Assembly (NCBI GenBank): GCA_934567355.1 | Contig: CAKTJC010000057.1 | Span: 1 to 10,517 of the forward strand | From: an uncultured Oscillospiraceae bacterium | GTDB lineage: Bacteria > Bacillota > Clostridia > Oscillospirales > Oscillospiraceae | Length of the DNA stretch: 10,517 nucleotides | Direction of reading: 5' to 3' | Shown: in pieces, positions 4,653-10,517 of the stretch | Position numbering within the stretch: the first letter of the stretch is position 1 | Layout: every line of letters begins with the position of its first letter | Translations under genes and position numbers: made by a program | The notes under the pieces: generated by a model | What the model was told of the DNA's origin: nothing | Database searches by the model: none | Seen by the model: the letters and a program-made list of their open reading frames with translations, nothing else

Positions 4653-5654
4653 ATGCAGCGTTACAGTGATTGCCCGCAGGTGCTGCGGGAGTTCCTTGTT
4701 TACCATGAGACCATCAAAGGTCAGTCACCGCTGACTATTTCGGAATACTATTTGGATTTGCGGCTCTTTTTGCGCTTTATTAAATTGATGCGCAGCGAAA
4801 TGCCAATAAATACGGATTTGGAAACGATCAGCATCAAGGATGTGGATCTGAATTTCATCCGCAACATTGACACCAGTGATATATTTGACTTCCTTTCCTA
4901 CCTTGCCAACGACCGTCCGCTGAATCCGGAAACACCGATGACGGATCACGGCATCTCCGCAACCTCCAGGGCGCGGAAACTCTCTGCGATCAAATCCTTC
5001 TACAAATATCTGACGGTGCGGACCAAGCAGCTATCCGAAAACCCTGTTGCGGATATGGAATATCCCAAACTCCGCAAAAGCCTGCCAAAATATCTGACCA
5101 TGGAACAATCCGCTGCGCTTCTGCAGGCAGTCTCCGGCGCAAATGAAAAACGGGACTATGCAATATTGATGCTTTTTCTGAACTGCGGAATCCGGCGTAG
5201 TGAGCTGGTGGGGCTTAATTTGACGGATGTCTATGAGGATCGAATTCGTGTGGTCGGCAAAGGCAATAAAGAACGCTTCGTCTACTTTGGAACCGCCTGC
5301 AGAAAGGCCATCGATGCCTACATGGCAGAGCGAGCCGAAAAGACGCTCAGCGACAATCGCGCGCTTTTTGGCTCCCGGGACGGCAACCGCATCAGCGTAA
5401 CAGCGGTTCACCGATTGGTGAAAAAAGCGCTCCTGCAGGCAGGATTGGACTCAACACAGTTTTCAGCACACAAGCTTCGCCATACTGCTGCCACGATGAT
5501 GCTTTCCGGCGGCGTGGATGTCAAGACCGTTCAGGAGGTTTTAGGCCATGAAAACCTGAACACGACGCAGATCTACACACATATTGAAAATACGGAGTTA
5601 AAAATTGCAGCAGAAGCCAATCCCCTTTCCAAACTGGATTTTTCTGATAAATAA
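4653..5654 (+). CDS. Xer-type tyrosine recombinase, full length
   Basis: Tyrosine site-specific recombinase of XerC/XerD type; members resolve chromosome dimers at dif. The protein has 333 residues with both domains: an N-terminal core-binding domain (about 5-125) and a catalytic domain with Arg181 (NCGIRRSEL), Lys203 (VGKGNKER), His273 and Arg276 (AHKLRHT), His299 (LGHEN) and Tyr308 (TQIYTH). It is longer than typical XerC/XerD (about 295-300) because of an insertion in the N-terminal domain (roughly 48-100). It has its own promoter and AGGAGG. Chromosomal origin is suggested by composition and position, but a former element integrase cannot be excluded, and XerC, XerD and other subfamilies cannot be separated by eye, so no symbol is given. 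It directly abuts the insertion. Confidence 0.9.
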   Translation: MQRYSDCPQVLREFLVYHETIKGQSPLTISEYYLDLRLFLRFIKLMRSEMPINTDLETISIKDVDLNFIRNIDTSDIFDFLSYLANDRPLNPETPMTDHGISATSRARKLSAIKSFYKYLTVRTKQLSENPVADMEYPKLRKSLPKYLTMEQSAALLQAVSGANEKRDYAILMLFLNCGIRRSELVGLNLTDVYEDRIRVVGKGNKERFVYFGTACRKAIDAYMAERAEKTLSDNRALFGSRDGNRISVTAVHRLVKKALLQAGLDSTQFSAHKLRHTAATMMLSGGVDVKTVQEVLGHENLNTTQIYTHIENTELKIAAEANPLSKLDFSDK

Positions 5655-5657
5655 AAG

Positions 5658-5686
5658 TTGATTTTACTCAAAAGATGCAATATAAT
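5658..5686 (+). promoter_or_regulatory. Promoter of the XRE regulator gene
   Basis: TTGATT (5658-5663), 17 bases, then a perfect TATAAT (5681-5686). It lies 3 bases past the xer stop, so the regulator can be expressed on its own. Confidence 0.7.
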
Positions 5687-5734
5687 GAGATAAGCAACTA
5701 AATGTTGTCGGAAAATAAGCAGGAGGCGTGCTGC

Positions 5735-6190
5735 ATGTCGATTGGAGAACGGATTACAGAGCTTCGGAAAAAGGCTGATCTTTCCCAAGGGCAGCTCGCT
5801 TCCCTGCTCGAAGTTTCCAGGCAGGCCGTCAGCAAGTGGGAAAACGATACGTCAAGCCCTGATACACTTCGGCTGATTCGGCTGGCGGATGTGCTGAGCA
5901 CGGATGTGGAATACCTTGCCACGGGAAAAGTCTCACCAAAAAAGGTTGAGAAGATCTATATCAACGTCCCCGTCCCGGAGGTACATGAAAAAATCGTAGA
6001 AAAAACCGTGGAAAAGCCGGTGGTAAAATATGTAGAAAAGCCGGTAATTCAGACGGTTGAGCGGGTCGTCGAAAAGCCTGTCATCAAGAAGGTTTTTCGT
6101 GTGCGCTACCTGAGAAACCCGGTGGAATATGCAATTTGCGGCGCAGTTTGCCTTGCAATCGGAATTCTTCTGGGCATTGTGTTTTTTTGA
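5735..6190 (+). CDS. XRE-family regulator with a C-terminal membrane anchor
   Basis: Predicted DNA-binding protein tethered to the membrane. Residues 1-62 form an XRE helix-turn-helix domain (IGERITELRKKADLSQGQLA, then SRQAVSKWEND). Residues 63-85 link to a Val-Glu-Lys-Pro repeat (about 86-119: IVEKTVEKPV, KYVEKPV, RVVEKPV), which should be extended. A basic patch (FRVRYLRN) then precedes one hydrophobic segment (131-151) that ends the protein. With the basic side first, the N-terminal HTH should stay in the cytoplasm. An in-frame ATG at 5702 would add 11 residues, but AGGAGG at 5721-5726 sits 8 bases before 5735, so the later start is preferred. Similar HTH-plus-membrane-segment proteins are common in Clostridia; target and signal are unknown. 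Confidence 0.85.
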   Translation: MSIGERITELRKKADLSQGQLASLLEVSRQAVSKWENDTSSPDTLRLIRLADVLSTDVEYLATGKVSPKKVEKIYINVPVPEVHEKIVEKTVEKPVVKYVEKPVIQTVERVVEKPVIKKVFRVRYLRNPVEYAICGAVCLAIGILLGIVFF

Positions 6191-6194
6191 AAAG

Positions 6195-6231
6195 ATTATC
6201 CCTCTGAGCAGCAAAAGCTCAGAGGGATAAT
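6195..6231. terminator. Bidirectional terminator between the XRE gene and radA
   Basis: A 15-bp perfect stem, ATTATCCCTCTGAGC (6195-6209) with its complement at 6217-6231, round a 7-base loop, lies between two convergent stop codons. TCATTTTA follows on the plus strand and T-rich TCTTTTC on the minus strand. The T-runs are modest, but location and stem make a shared terminator likely. Confidence 0.75.
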
Positions 6232-7599
6232 TCATTTTAAAGCCGTTTCGATTGCCTCGCGGATATTGCGAACACGATAGACCGCCATTCCCTCCGGTAT
6301 ATCCAACTTTTCACTTCCGCTGCGCGGGATCATGCATTTTTTGAAGCCCAGACGCGAAATTTCGGCGAGCCGCTGATTCATATGAGAAACGGAGCGGATC
6401 TCCCCTGTCATGCCAACCTCCCCAATTGCAACCAGATCATCAGGGATGCACTGGTCACGATAGGACGATGCCAGTGCAAGGACGATCGGTAGATCTGCCC
6501 CCGGCTCGTCCAGCCGGAGACCGCCGATCACATTGATATAGGCATCGAACATGCTCATTTTCATCCCGGCTCTTTTTTCCATAACCGCGAGCATCAAAAC
6601 GGCACGGTTAAAATCAAAGCCGTCGGATGCTCTTCGTGGGACATTCAGCGTCGTTTTGGCCACCAATGCCTGCACTTCCGCCAGAACAGGGCGTGTCCCC
6701 TCCATGACGCAGGATACGCAAGTGCCGCTGGCGTTTTCCGGTCGTCCCGCCAGAAGCATCTGAGAGGGATTTGGCACTTCTACAAGCCCGGCATCCCGCA
6801 TTTCGAACACTCCGATTTCGTTGGTCGATCCGAATCTGTTTTTGGCAGCGCGCAGAAGCCGGTAGGAGGAATTGGGATCGCCCTCAAAATAAAGCACGCA
6901 GTCTACCATGTGCTCCAATACTTTCGGTCCCGCAATGTTTCCATCCTTGTTGATATGTCCGACAACAAAAACGGTGATCCCATTTGACTTGCTCAGCTGC
7001 ATCATGGACATGGTGCAATCCTTTACCTGGGATACACTTCCCGGTGAGGACTCGTTTTCTTCATTGTAGAGCGTCTGGATAGAGTCTGCAATCAAAATAT
7101 CCGGCTTGGTTTCGGCGACGGCCTCCAGAATATCGGAGAGCCGCGTTTCTGACAGGATGAAGAGTGTTTCCGGCGAGACCCCCAAGCGCTCTGCGCGCAG
7201 CTTGATCTGCCGTTCGCTTTCCTCACCGGAGACATACAGAACCTTGCGCCCGGCGCACAGGCTGCTACAAATTTGCAGCAGCAGCGTGGACTTGCCGATT
7301 CCCGGCGCACCGCTGACCAGCACCAAAGAGCCGGCTACAGCGCCTCCACCCAGAACCCGGTTGAGTTCGCCCATGCCGGTAGAGAAGCGAATCTCTCCGT
7401 CGATCGGGATCTCCTGTAGGCGCTGGGGATGCCGACTCTGCCCGATCGGTGCTGATCTTGCCTTGCTTCCGGAGATGGCAGGCTTCTCGATATGCTCCTC
7501 AATGGTATTCCATGCACCACAGGCGGGGCACTTTCCCTGCCAGCGCGGTGTCTCGTTGCCGCAGTTGGTGCAGTAAAAAACAGTTTTCGCTTTTGCCAT
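6232..7599 (-). CDS. radA: DNA repair protein RadA
   Basis: RadA (Sms) is a RecA-like ATPase that helps process recombination intermediates and drives branch migration. The order of parts is complete: a four-cysteine zinc finger (C10, C13, C24, C27), Walker A GAPGIGKST (97-105), Walker B-like ILIADS (168-173), the RadA signature KNRFG (253-257) and a C-terminal Lon-like domain. The length of 455 residues is normal for the family. Two adjacent ATG codons exist; the second (7599) gives the usual MAKAKTVFYC start and a better distance to GGGGTG, so it is chosen over 7602. A promoter lies between it and cwlD, though read-through from cwlD is possible because only 38 bases separate them. Confidence 0.97.
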   Translation of the reverse strand: MAKAKTVFYCTNCGNETPRWQGKCPACGAWNTIEEHIEKPAISGSKARSAPIGQSRHPQRLQEIPIDGEIRFSTGMGELNRVLGGGAVAGSLVLVSGAPGIGKSTLLLQICSSLCAGRKVLYVSGEESERQIKLRAERLGVSPETLFILSETRLSDILEAVAETKPDILIADSIQTLYNEENESSPGSVSQVKDCTMSMMQLSKSNGITVFVVGHINKDGNIAGPKVLEHMVDCVLYFEGDPNSSYRLLRAAKNRFGSTNEIGVFEMRDAGLVEVPNPSQMLLAGRPENASGTCVSCVMEGTRPVLAEVQALVAKTTLNVPRRASDGFDFNRAVLMLAVMEKRAGMKMSMFDAYINVIGGLRLDEPGADLPIVLALASSYRDQCIPDDLVAIGEVGMTGEIRSVSHMNQRLAEISRLGFKKCMIPRSGSEKLDIPEGMAVYRVRNIREAIETALK

Positions 7600-7622
7600 C
7601 ATATCACCCCAACTTTTTTTTA

Positions 7623-7651
7623 ATTATATCATTTTCGTCAAGCAGATGCAA
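7623..7651 (-). promoter_or_regulatory. Promoter of radA
   Basis: On the minus strand TTGCAT (7651-7646), 17 bases, then a perfect TATAAT (7628-7623). The -35 box lies inside the last codons of cwlD. Confidence 0.6.
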
Positions 7652-8348
7652 GAAATTGAGCAAGGCAGGCTGAAATAACGCAGCATAGCTTCTTCTGATA
7701 GTCCGCCGTGCCCAGCAGGGCTTCCTCCTGGTAGTTCGACAGGAAGCCGCACTCCACCAGCACACCGGGCACGGTTATTTTGTCCAGAAGATAAATGCCG
7801 CTCCCCTGCTTTGCTTTGCGGCTGCTGCCCGGATTCAAGGATGATACGAGAAGATCCTGCATTTGATTTGCAAGTGCGTCGCTGCCAGCTGAGCTGGAAT
7901 AGAAGACTTGTGCACCGTGGTATTTTCCTTCCGGGAAGGTGTTTTGGTGAATGCTGACCAAAACAGGATTATACGTCCGCTCAACGATTCGGACGCGCTG
8001 CTTCAGATCGGATACCTTTTTCTGTGCAATGGTCTGCCCTGCGGTATAAACGGATACGTCTGTCGTGCGGATCATAACGGTATCATAGCCAATCAGATGC
8101 AGGAGATCATTCAAACGAAGCGCAATCTGGAGATTAAAGGTGCTTTCGCTTTTTCCGGTGCATGAGACAGCGCCCCCGTCCTCGCCGCCGTGCCCCGGAT
8201 CAATGACAATGCGGTGCATCCGTTCCATCGGAATCATCTCGGAAATCGTAGCAACCGTCTGATTGCCAAGAACGGTTCCGAATAAAAACAGACCAATTAC
8301 CGTGCAATAAAAGAGCAGAACGCTCCCCTTCCCTTTACGCTGACGCAT
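7638..8348 (-). CDS. cwlD: Spore cortex N-acetylmuramoyl-L-alanine amidase CwlD
   Basis: An Amidase_3 family zinc enzyme that strips peptide side chains from muramic acid; CwlD does this to make muramic delta-lactam in the spore cortex. Zinc and catalytic residues are visible: His53 in IDPGHGGEDGG, Glu68 in KSEST, His134 in VSIHQN and Glu199 in LVECGFLSN. A hydrophobic segment (about 9-28) after a basic N-terminus is a signal anchor placing the enzyme outside the cell membrane. The upstream in-frame ATG at 8405 would add 19 residues; the start at 8348 has AGGTG at 6 bases and gives 236 residues, close to Bacillus CwlD. The neighbouring cotJ genes and a SigE-like promoter support the spore role over a general autolysin. 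Confidence 0.85.
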   Translation of the reverse strand: MRQRKGKGSVLLFYCTVIGLFLFGTVLGNQTVATISEMIPMERMHRIVIDPGHGGEDGGAVSCTGKSESTFNLQIALRLNDLLHLIGYDTVMIRTTDVSVYTAGQTIAQKKVSDLKQRVRIVERTYNPVLVSIHQNTFPEGKYHGAQVFYSSSAGSDALANQMQDLLVSSLNPGSSRKAKQGSGIYLLDKITVPGVLVECGFLSNYQEEALLGTADYQKKLCCVISACLAQFLASA

Positions 8349-8366
8349 GTGCAACACCTCACTGCA

Positions 8367-8394
8367 ATTGTATGCATCAGCCCAATCGGAATGA
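8367..8394 (-). promoter_or_regulatory. SigE-like sporulation promoter of cwlD
   Basis: On the minus strand CATACAAT (8374-8367) equals the SigE -10 consensus. TTCATTC, resembling the SigE -35 element, lies 14 bases upstream. In Bacillus, cwlD is transcribed in the mother cell by SigE, which agrees. The -35 match is partial. Confidence 0.5.
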
Positions 8395-8420
8395 ACATCC
8401 TCCAAATTCTGGCATAGAAT
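8392..8420 (+). promoter_or_regulatory. Possible SigE-like promoter of the cotJ operon
   Basis: CATAGAAT (8413-8420) differs by one base from the SigE -10 consensus, with GAACAT about 14 bases upstream. The cotJ operon of Bacillus is SigE-dependent. The -35 match is weak, so this is tentative. Confidence 0.35.
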
Positions 8421-8464
8421 GACCTGGAATGACGTTTTCAGTCATACCACGAGGAGGTTATTGT

Positions 8465-8908
8465 ATGCAAAGAAATCGGGAAATTCCCACGGGCATGGGG
8501 AAGCTTCCGGCTATTGCGCCGCTGGCAAACCCCTACGTCCCCTTTCAGCAGGATAATCCGGAACAGTATGAAATGAACCAAGGCTTGATCCGCGGTACGA
8601 TGTACCCGGGGCTTGATCTGCCGTTCCGGGGAATGGTAAACAAGGATCCCCTGCCCCAATCTGCACTGGCACAGATCCAGGAGCTCGGTTTCGCAGTTCA
8701 GGAATTGGCGCTGTACCTGGACACCCATCGGGACGATGCGGAAGCCCTGGCACTGTATCGCCGCTATCAGAAGATGTATCACGACCAGCGAATGGAATAT
8801 TCACAAAAATACGGCCCTCTGAGCCACATTGAACCAATCACTGCCGAGGAATATAACTGGCTGAATGATCCCTGGCCGTGGGAATACTGCGCAAACAAGG
8901 AGGGTTAA
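8465..8908 (+). CDS. Spore coat protein, CotJA-CotJB fusion
   Basis: This single 147-residue protein combines two spore coat proteins that are usually separate. Residues 1-58 resemble CotJA (LANPYVPFQ, then GLIRGTMYPGLDLPFRG). Residues 64-147 resemble CotJB (QELGFAVQELALYLDTHRDD, YSQKYGPL, and the closing NDPWPWEY). Both act with CotJC in the inner spore coat. GAGGAGG at 8451-8457 stands 7 bases before ATG 8465; an in-frame ATG at 8429 has no ribosome site. The cotJC start follows 2 bases after the stop codon, so the pair forms an operon. No stop or frameshift lies between the two halves, so the fusion is real in this sequence unless an assembly error removed a junction. Confidence 0.85.
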   Translation: MQRNREIPTGMGKLPAIAPLANPYVPFQQDNPEQYEMNQGLIRGTMYPGLDLPFRGMVNKDPLPQSALAQIQELGFAVQELALYLDTHRDDAEALALYRRYQKMYHDQRMEYSQKYGPLSHIEPITAEEYNWLNDPWPWEYCANKEG

Positions 8909-8910
8909 CC

Positions 8911-9507
8911 ATGTTTTCGTACGACAAAAAACTGCAATACCCTGTTAAAATTAAAAACCCGAATCCGAACCTGGCAAAACTTATCCTCACGCAATACGGC
9001 GGTCCCGACGGTGAGCTGGGCGCCAGCCTGCGCTATCTGTCCCAGCGGTATTCCATGCCGTTTGATGAGCTAAAGGGTCTGCTGACGGACATTGGAACGG
9101 AAGAACTGGGGCATCTGGAAATGATTGGAGCAATCGTGCACCAGCTGACACGGAATCTGAAGGATAACCAGATGAAGGATCCTGCGTTTGCACCGTATTT
9201 TGTGGATCACTCTGCCGGCGTCTACCCCGCTTCTGCCGCGGGAACTCCCTGGAGCGCGGCTACCATGCAGGTGACCGGCGACCCTATTACAGACCTAGCA
9301 GAGGATTTGGCCGCAGAGCAAAAAGCGCGCACCACCTATGACAATATTCTGCGCATCAGCGACGACCCAGATGTGAACGACGTTATCAAATTCCTCCGGG
9401 AGCGGGAAATTGTCCATTTCCAGCGTTTTGGCGAAGCGATCCAGCTGCTGCGGGATAAACTGAACCAGAAGAATGTTTACTATATGAACCCTGCACTCGA
9501 CATGTGA
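8911..9507 (+). CDS. cotJC: Spore coat protein CotJC, manganese catalase family
   Basis: A ferritin-like dimanganese protein of the spore coat, related to manganese catalase and likely to break down hydrogen peroxide. The 198-residue chain keeps the metal ligands: Glu35 in DGELGASL, Glu65 and His68 in EELGHLEM, Glu136 in AEQKAR, and His169 in REREIVHF. It is shorter at the C-terminus than true catalases, as CotJC is. AAGGAGGG lies about 7 bases before ATG 8911, inside the end of cotJAB. A frame opening at 8878 would add 11 residues but lacks a ribosome site. Confidence 0.95.
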   Translation: MFSYDKKLQYPVKIKNPNPNLAKLILTQYGGPDGELGASLRYLSQRYSMPFDELKGLLTDIGTEELGHLEMIGAIVHQLTRNLKDNQMKDPAFAPYFVDHSAGVYPASAAGTPWSAATMQVTGDPITDLAEDLAAEQKARTTYDNILRISDDPDVNDVIKFLREREIVHFQRFGEAIQLLRDKLNQKNVYYMNPALDM

Positions 9508-9517
9508 TATATAAACC

Positions 9518-9547
9518 GGCCGCCGTTTTGCGATCAAAGCGGCGGCC
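9518..9547 (+). terminator. Hairpin after cotJC, possible terminator
   Basis: GGCCGCCG (9518-9525) pairs with CGGCGGCC (9540-9547), and TTTG with CAAA extends the stem to about 13 bp round CGAT. No T-run follows, so it may be a weak terminator or an mRNA-stabilising end. Confidence 0.5.
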
Positions 9548-9601
9548 ATAATGTATTGAAAACAGCAATCCAGGAAGCTGAAAGAACTTATTGCAGGCGG
9601 T

Positions 9602-10141
9602 TCAAATGTGTATGTGCAGAATTTGCTTGATTTCTTCCAGATCATCTGCAAAAAAGATTTTATTCTGACGATCCCTGGTGGATAAACCGGTGGAAATCAT
9701 GTGCTCCAGGAGCAATTTCAGGTTATTGTAATAACCATTGAGATTGTACACGATGCAAGGTGCATCCAACGCGTCCAAAGAAACCATTGACATTACCTCG
9801 GCTAACTCTTCCAGCGTGCCGGTGCCGCCGGGGAAAGCAATGAAGGCATCCCCTAGCTCGATCATTTCCTTTTTCCGCTCACGCATGTCCGGTGTGACAA
9901 AAAGCTGCGTGAGCCCCTCCTGCTGCAAGCACTCATCAAAGAATGCCTGAGGTTCTACTCCAATCACTTTTCCGCCCGCGTCAAGTGCACTCCTGGCAAG
10001 CTCTCCCATCAGGCCGCTTTTGGAACCGCCGTAGACCAGTGTATTGCCGCTTTCTCCGATCCATGCCCCTAAGCTCTTGACTGCGGCAGAAAAGACCGGA
10101 TCATTTCCCTGCCACGCGCCAAGATAAACCGTTATATTCAT
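9602..10141 (-). CDS. LOG-family nucleotide phosphoribohydrolase
   Basis: Member of the LOG (TIGR00730, formerly 'lysine decarboxylase-like') family, which splits cytokinin riboside 5'-monophosphate or related nucleotides such as AMP into base and ribose 5-phosphate. The 179-residue protein has the Rossmann-type start (VYLGAWQGND), VYGGSKSGLMG (36-46), MRERK (86-90) with the family Arg, and the hallmark PGGTGTLEE (104-112). It is not a lysine decarboxylase despite common annotation. AAGGAG stands 9 bases before ATG, and a good promoter lies upstream. The physiological substrate in bacteria of this kind is unknown. Confidence 0.93.
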   Translation of the reverse strand: MNITVYLGAWQGNDPVFSAAVKSLGAWIGESGNTLVYGGSKSGLMGELARSALDAGGKVIGVEPQAFFDECLQQEGLTQLFVTPDMRERKKEMIELGDAFIAFPGGTGTLEELAEVMSMVSLDALDAPCIVYNLNGYYNNLKLLLEHMISTGLSTRDRQNKIFFADDLEEIKQILHIHI

Positions 10142-10176
10142 TCAAAACGGCTCCTTTCTCTCTATGCTACGGAGAA

Positions 10177-10204
10177 ATTATATCACATTTGTTTTCCTTT
10201 TCAA
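10177..10204 (-). promoter_or_regulatory. Promoter of the LOG-family gene
   Basis: On the minus strand TTGAAA (10204-10199), 16 bases, then a perfect TATAAT (10182-10177). The -35 box overlaps the stop codon of the preceding gene. Confidence 0.65.
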
Positions 10205-10517
10205 GCGTCGATTATTGATTCGTTAAATAGGTCGAGATCAAGCTGGTATCCATCGTCAATCAGAATCCGAAACGCATGATCTCCCTGCGCGAAATCGAGA
10301 TAGGATTCATTATCCCTCAGCGCAGTTTCCGCGGTGTAGCCGGAGTCGTCCAGGCGTTTTTCAATTTCGCTTGCGTGCTTTTGGATTTCGTCAAAGTGGC
10401 GCCGAATATAACGCTCGCTCATTACCAAGCAGTAAAGCCTGATTTGATCCAGATATGCCGCAGAAAAAGCTTTTTCCCAGTCGTGGGGGATATAACATCC
10501 CTCCACAATTAAATTTT
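10201..10517 (-). CDS. 3' part of a probable P-loop kinase-like protein (5' end outside the window)
   Basis: The frame is open to the window edge, so the N-terminus is missing. A GTG at 10506 is the only start candidate inside, and it has no room for a visible ribosome site. The part seen reads NLIVEGCYIPHDW, then LYCLVMSERYIRRHFDEI, then a charged helix and LIDDGYQLDL at the end. From memory, this pattern resembles the C-terminal half of small P-loop kinases or zeta-like ATP-binding proteins of Clostridia whose Walker A lies near the N-terminus. That motif would be beyond this window, so the identification is tentative. Confidence 0.5.
   Translation of the reverse strand, partial: NLIVEGCYIPHDWEKAFSAAYLDQIRLYCLVMSERYIRRHFDEIQKHASEIEKRLDDSGYTAETALRDNESYLDFAQGDHAFRILIDDGYQLDLDLFNESIIDA

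Noticed and set aside
1..10517. CRISPR array, tRNA or rRNA genes
   Set aside because: No regularly spaced repeats with unique spacers and no cloverleaf or rRNA segments were found on reading both strands.

Overview
The window looks like chromosomal DNA of an endospore-forming Firmicute of class Clostridia, probably Oscillospirales-like. The evidence is spore genes (cwlD, a cotJA/cotJB fusion, cotJC), strong AGGAGG ribosome sites, TATAAT-type promoters and housekeeping genes of Gram-positive type. Genus cannot be read from the sequence alone.

Layout. 1-1017: pfkA on the minus strand, with its promoter. 1018-1362: an AT-rich intergenic stretch with no gene. 1363 to about 4587: an inserted element of about 3.2 kb that is far richer in GC. 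Its left half has no believable gene. It holds a perfect 19-bp inverted repeat, a small RNA candidate on the minus strand with its own promoter and terminator, and about 800 bp packed with GC-rich hairpins. Its right half is a tightly coupled three-gene operon: an HUH (rolling-circle) replication initiator, an unknown 106-aa protein, and a 176-aa tyrosine recombinase that is only a catalytic domain. Related palindromic sites (core GAACGCAACAA) lie at the left end (site A), near the right end (site B) and at the right edge (site C). Site C overlaps the -35 box of the next chromosomal gene.

4653-6187: a full-length Xer-type recombinase and a membrane-anchored XRE regulator, each with its own promoter, closed by a two-way terminator. 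6232-8348, minus strand: radA and cwlD. 8465-9507, plus strand: the cotJAB fusion and cotJC, divergent from cwlD, with SigE-like promoter sequences between them. 9602-10517, minus strand: a LOG-family phosphoribohydrolase and the 3' part of a probable P-loop kinase.

Most interesting part: the insertion is best read as a compact integrative element that combines rolling-circle replication with a minimal recombinase, placed in the promoter region of a host Xer gene. Removing it between sites A and C rebuilds a clean palindrome and an intact Xer promoter. I cannot match it to a named family from memory. The boundaries, the origin and the RNA are inferences from sequence patterns.
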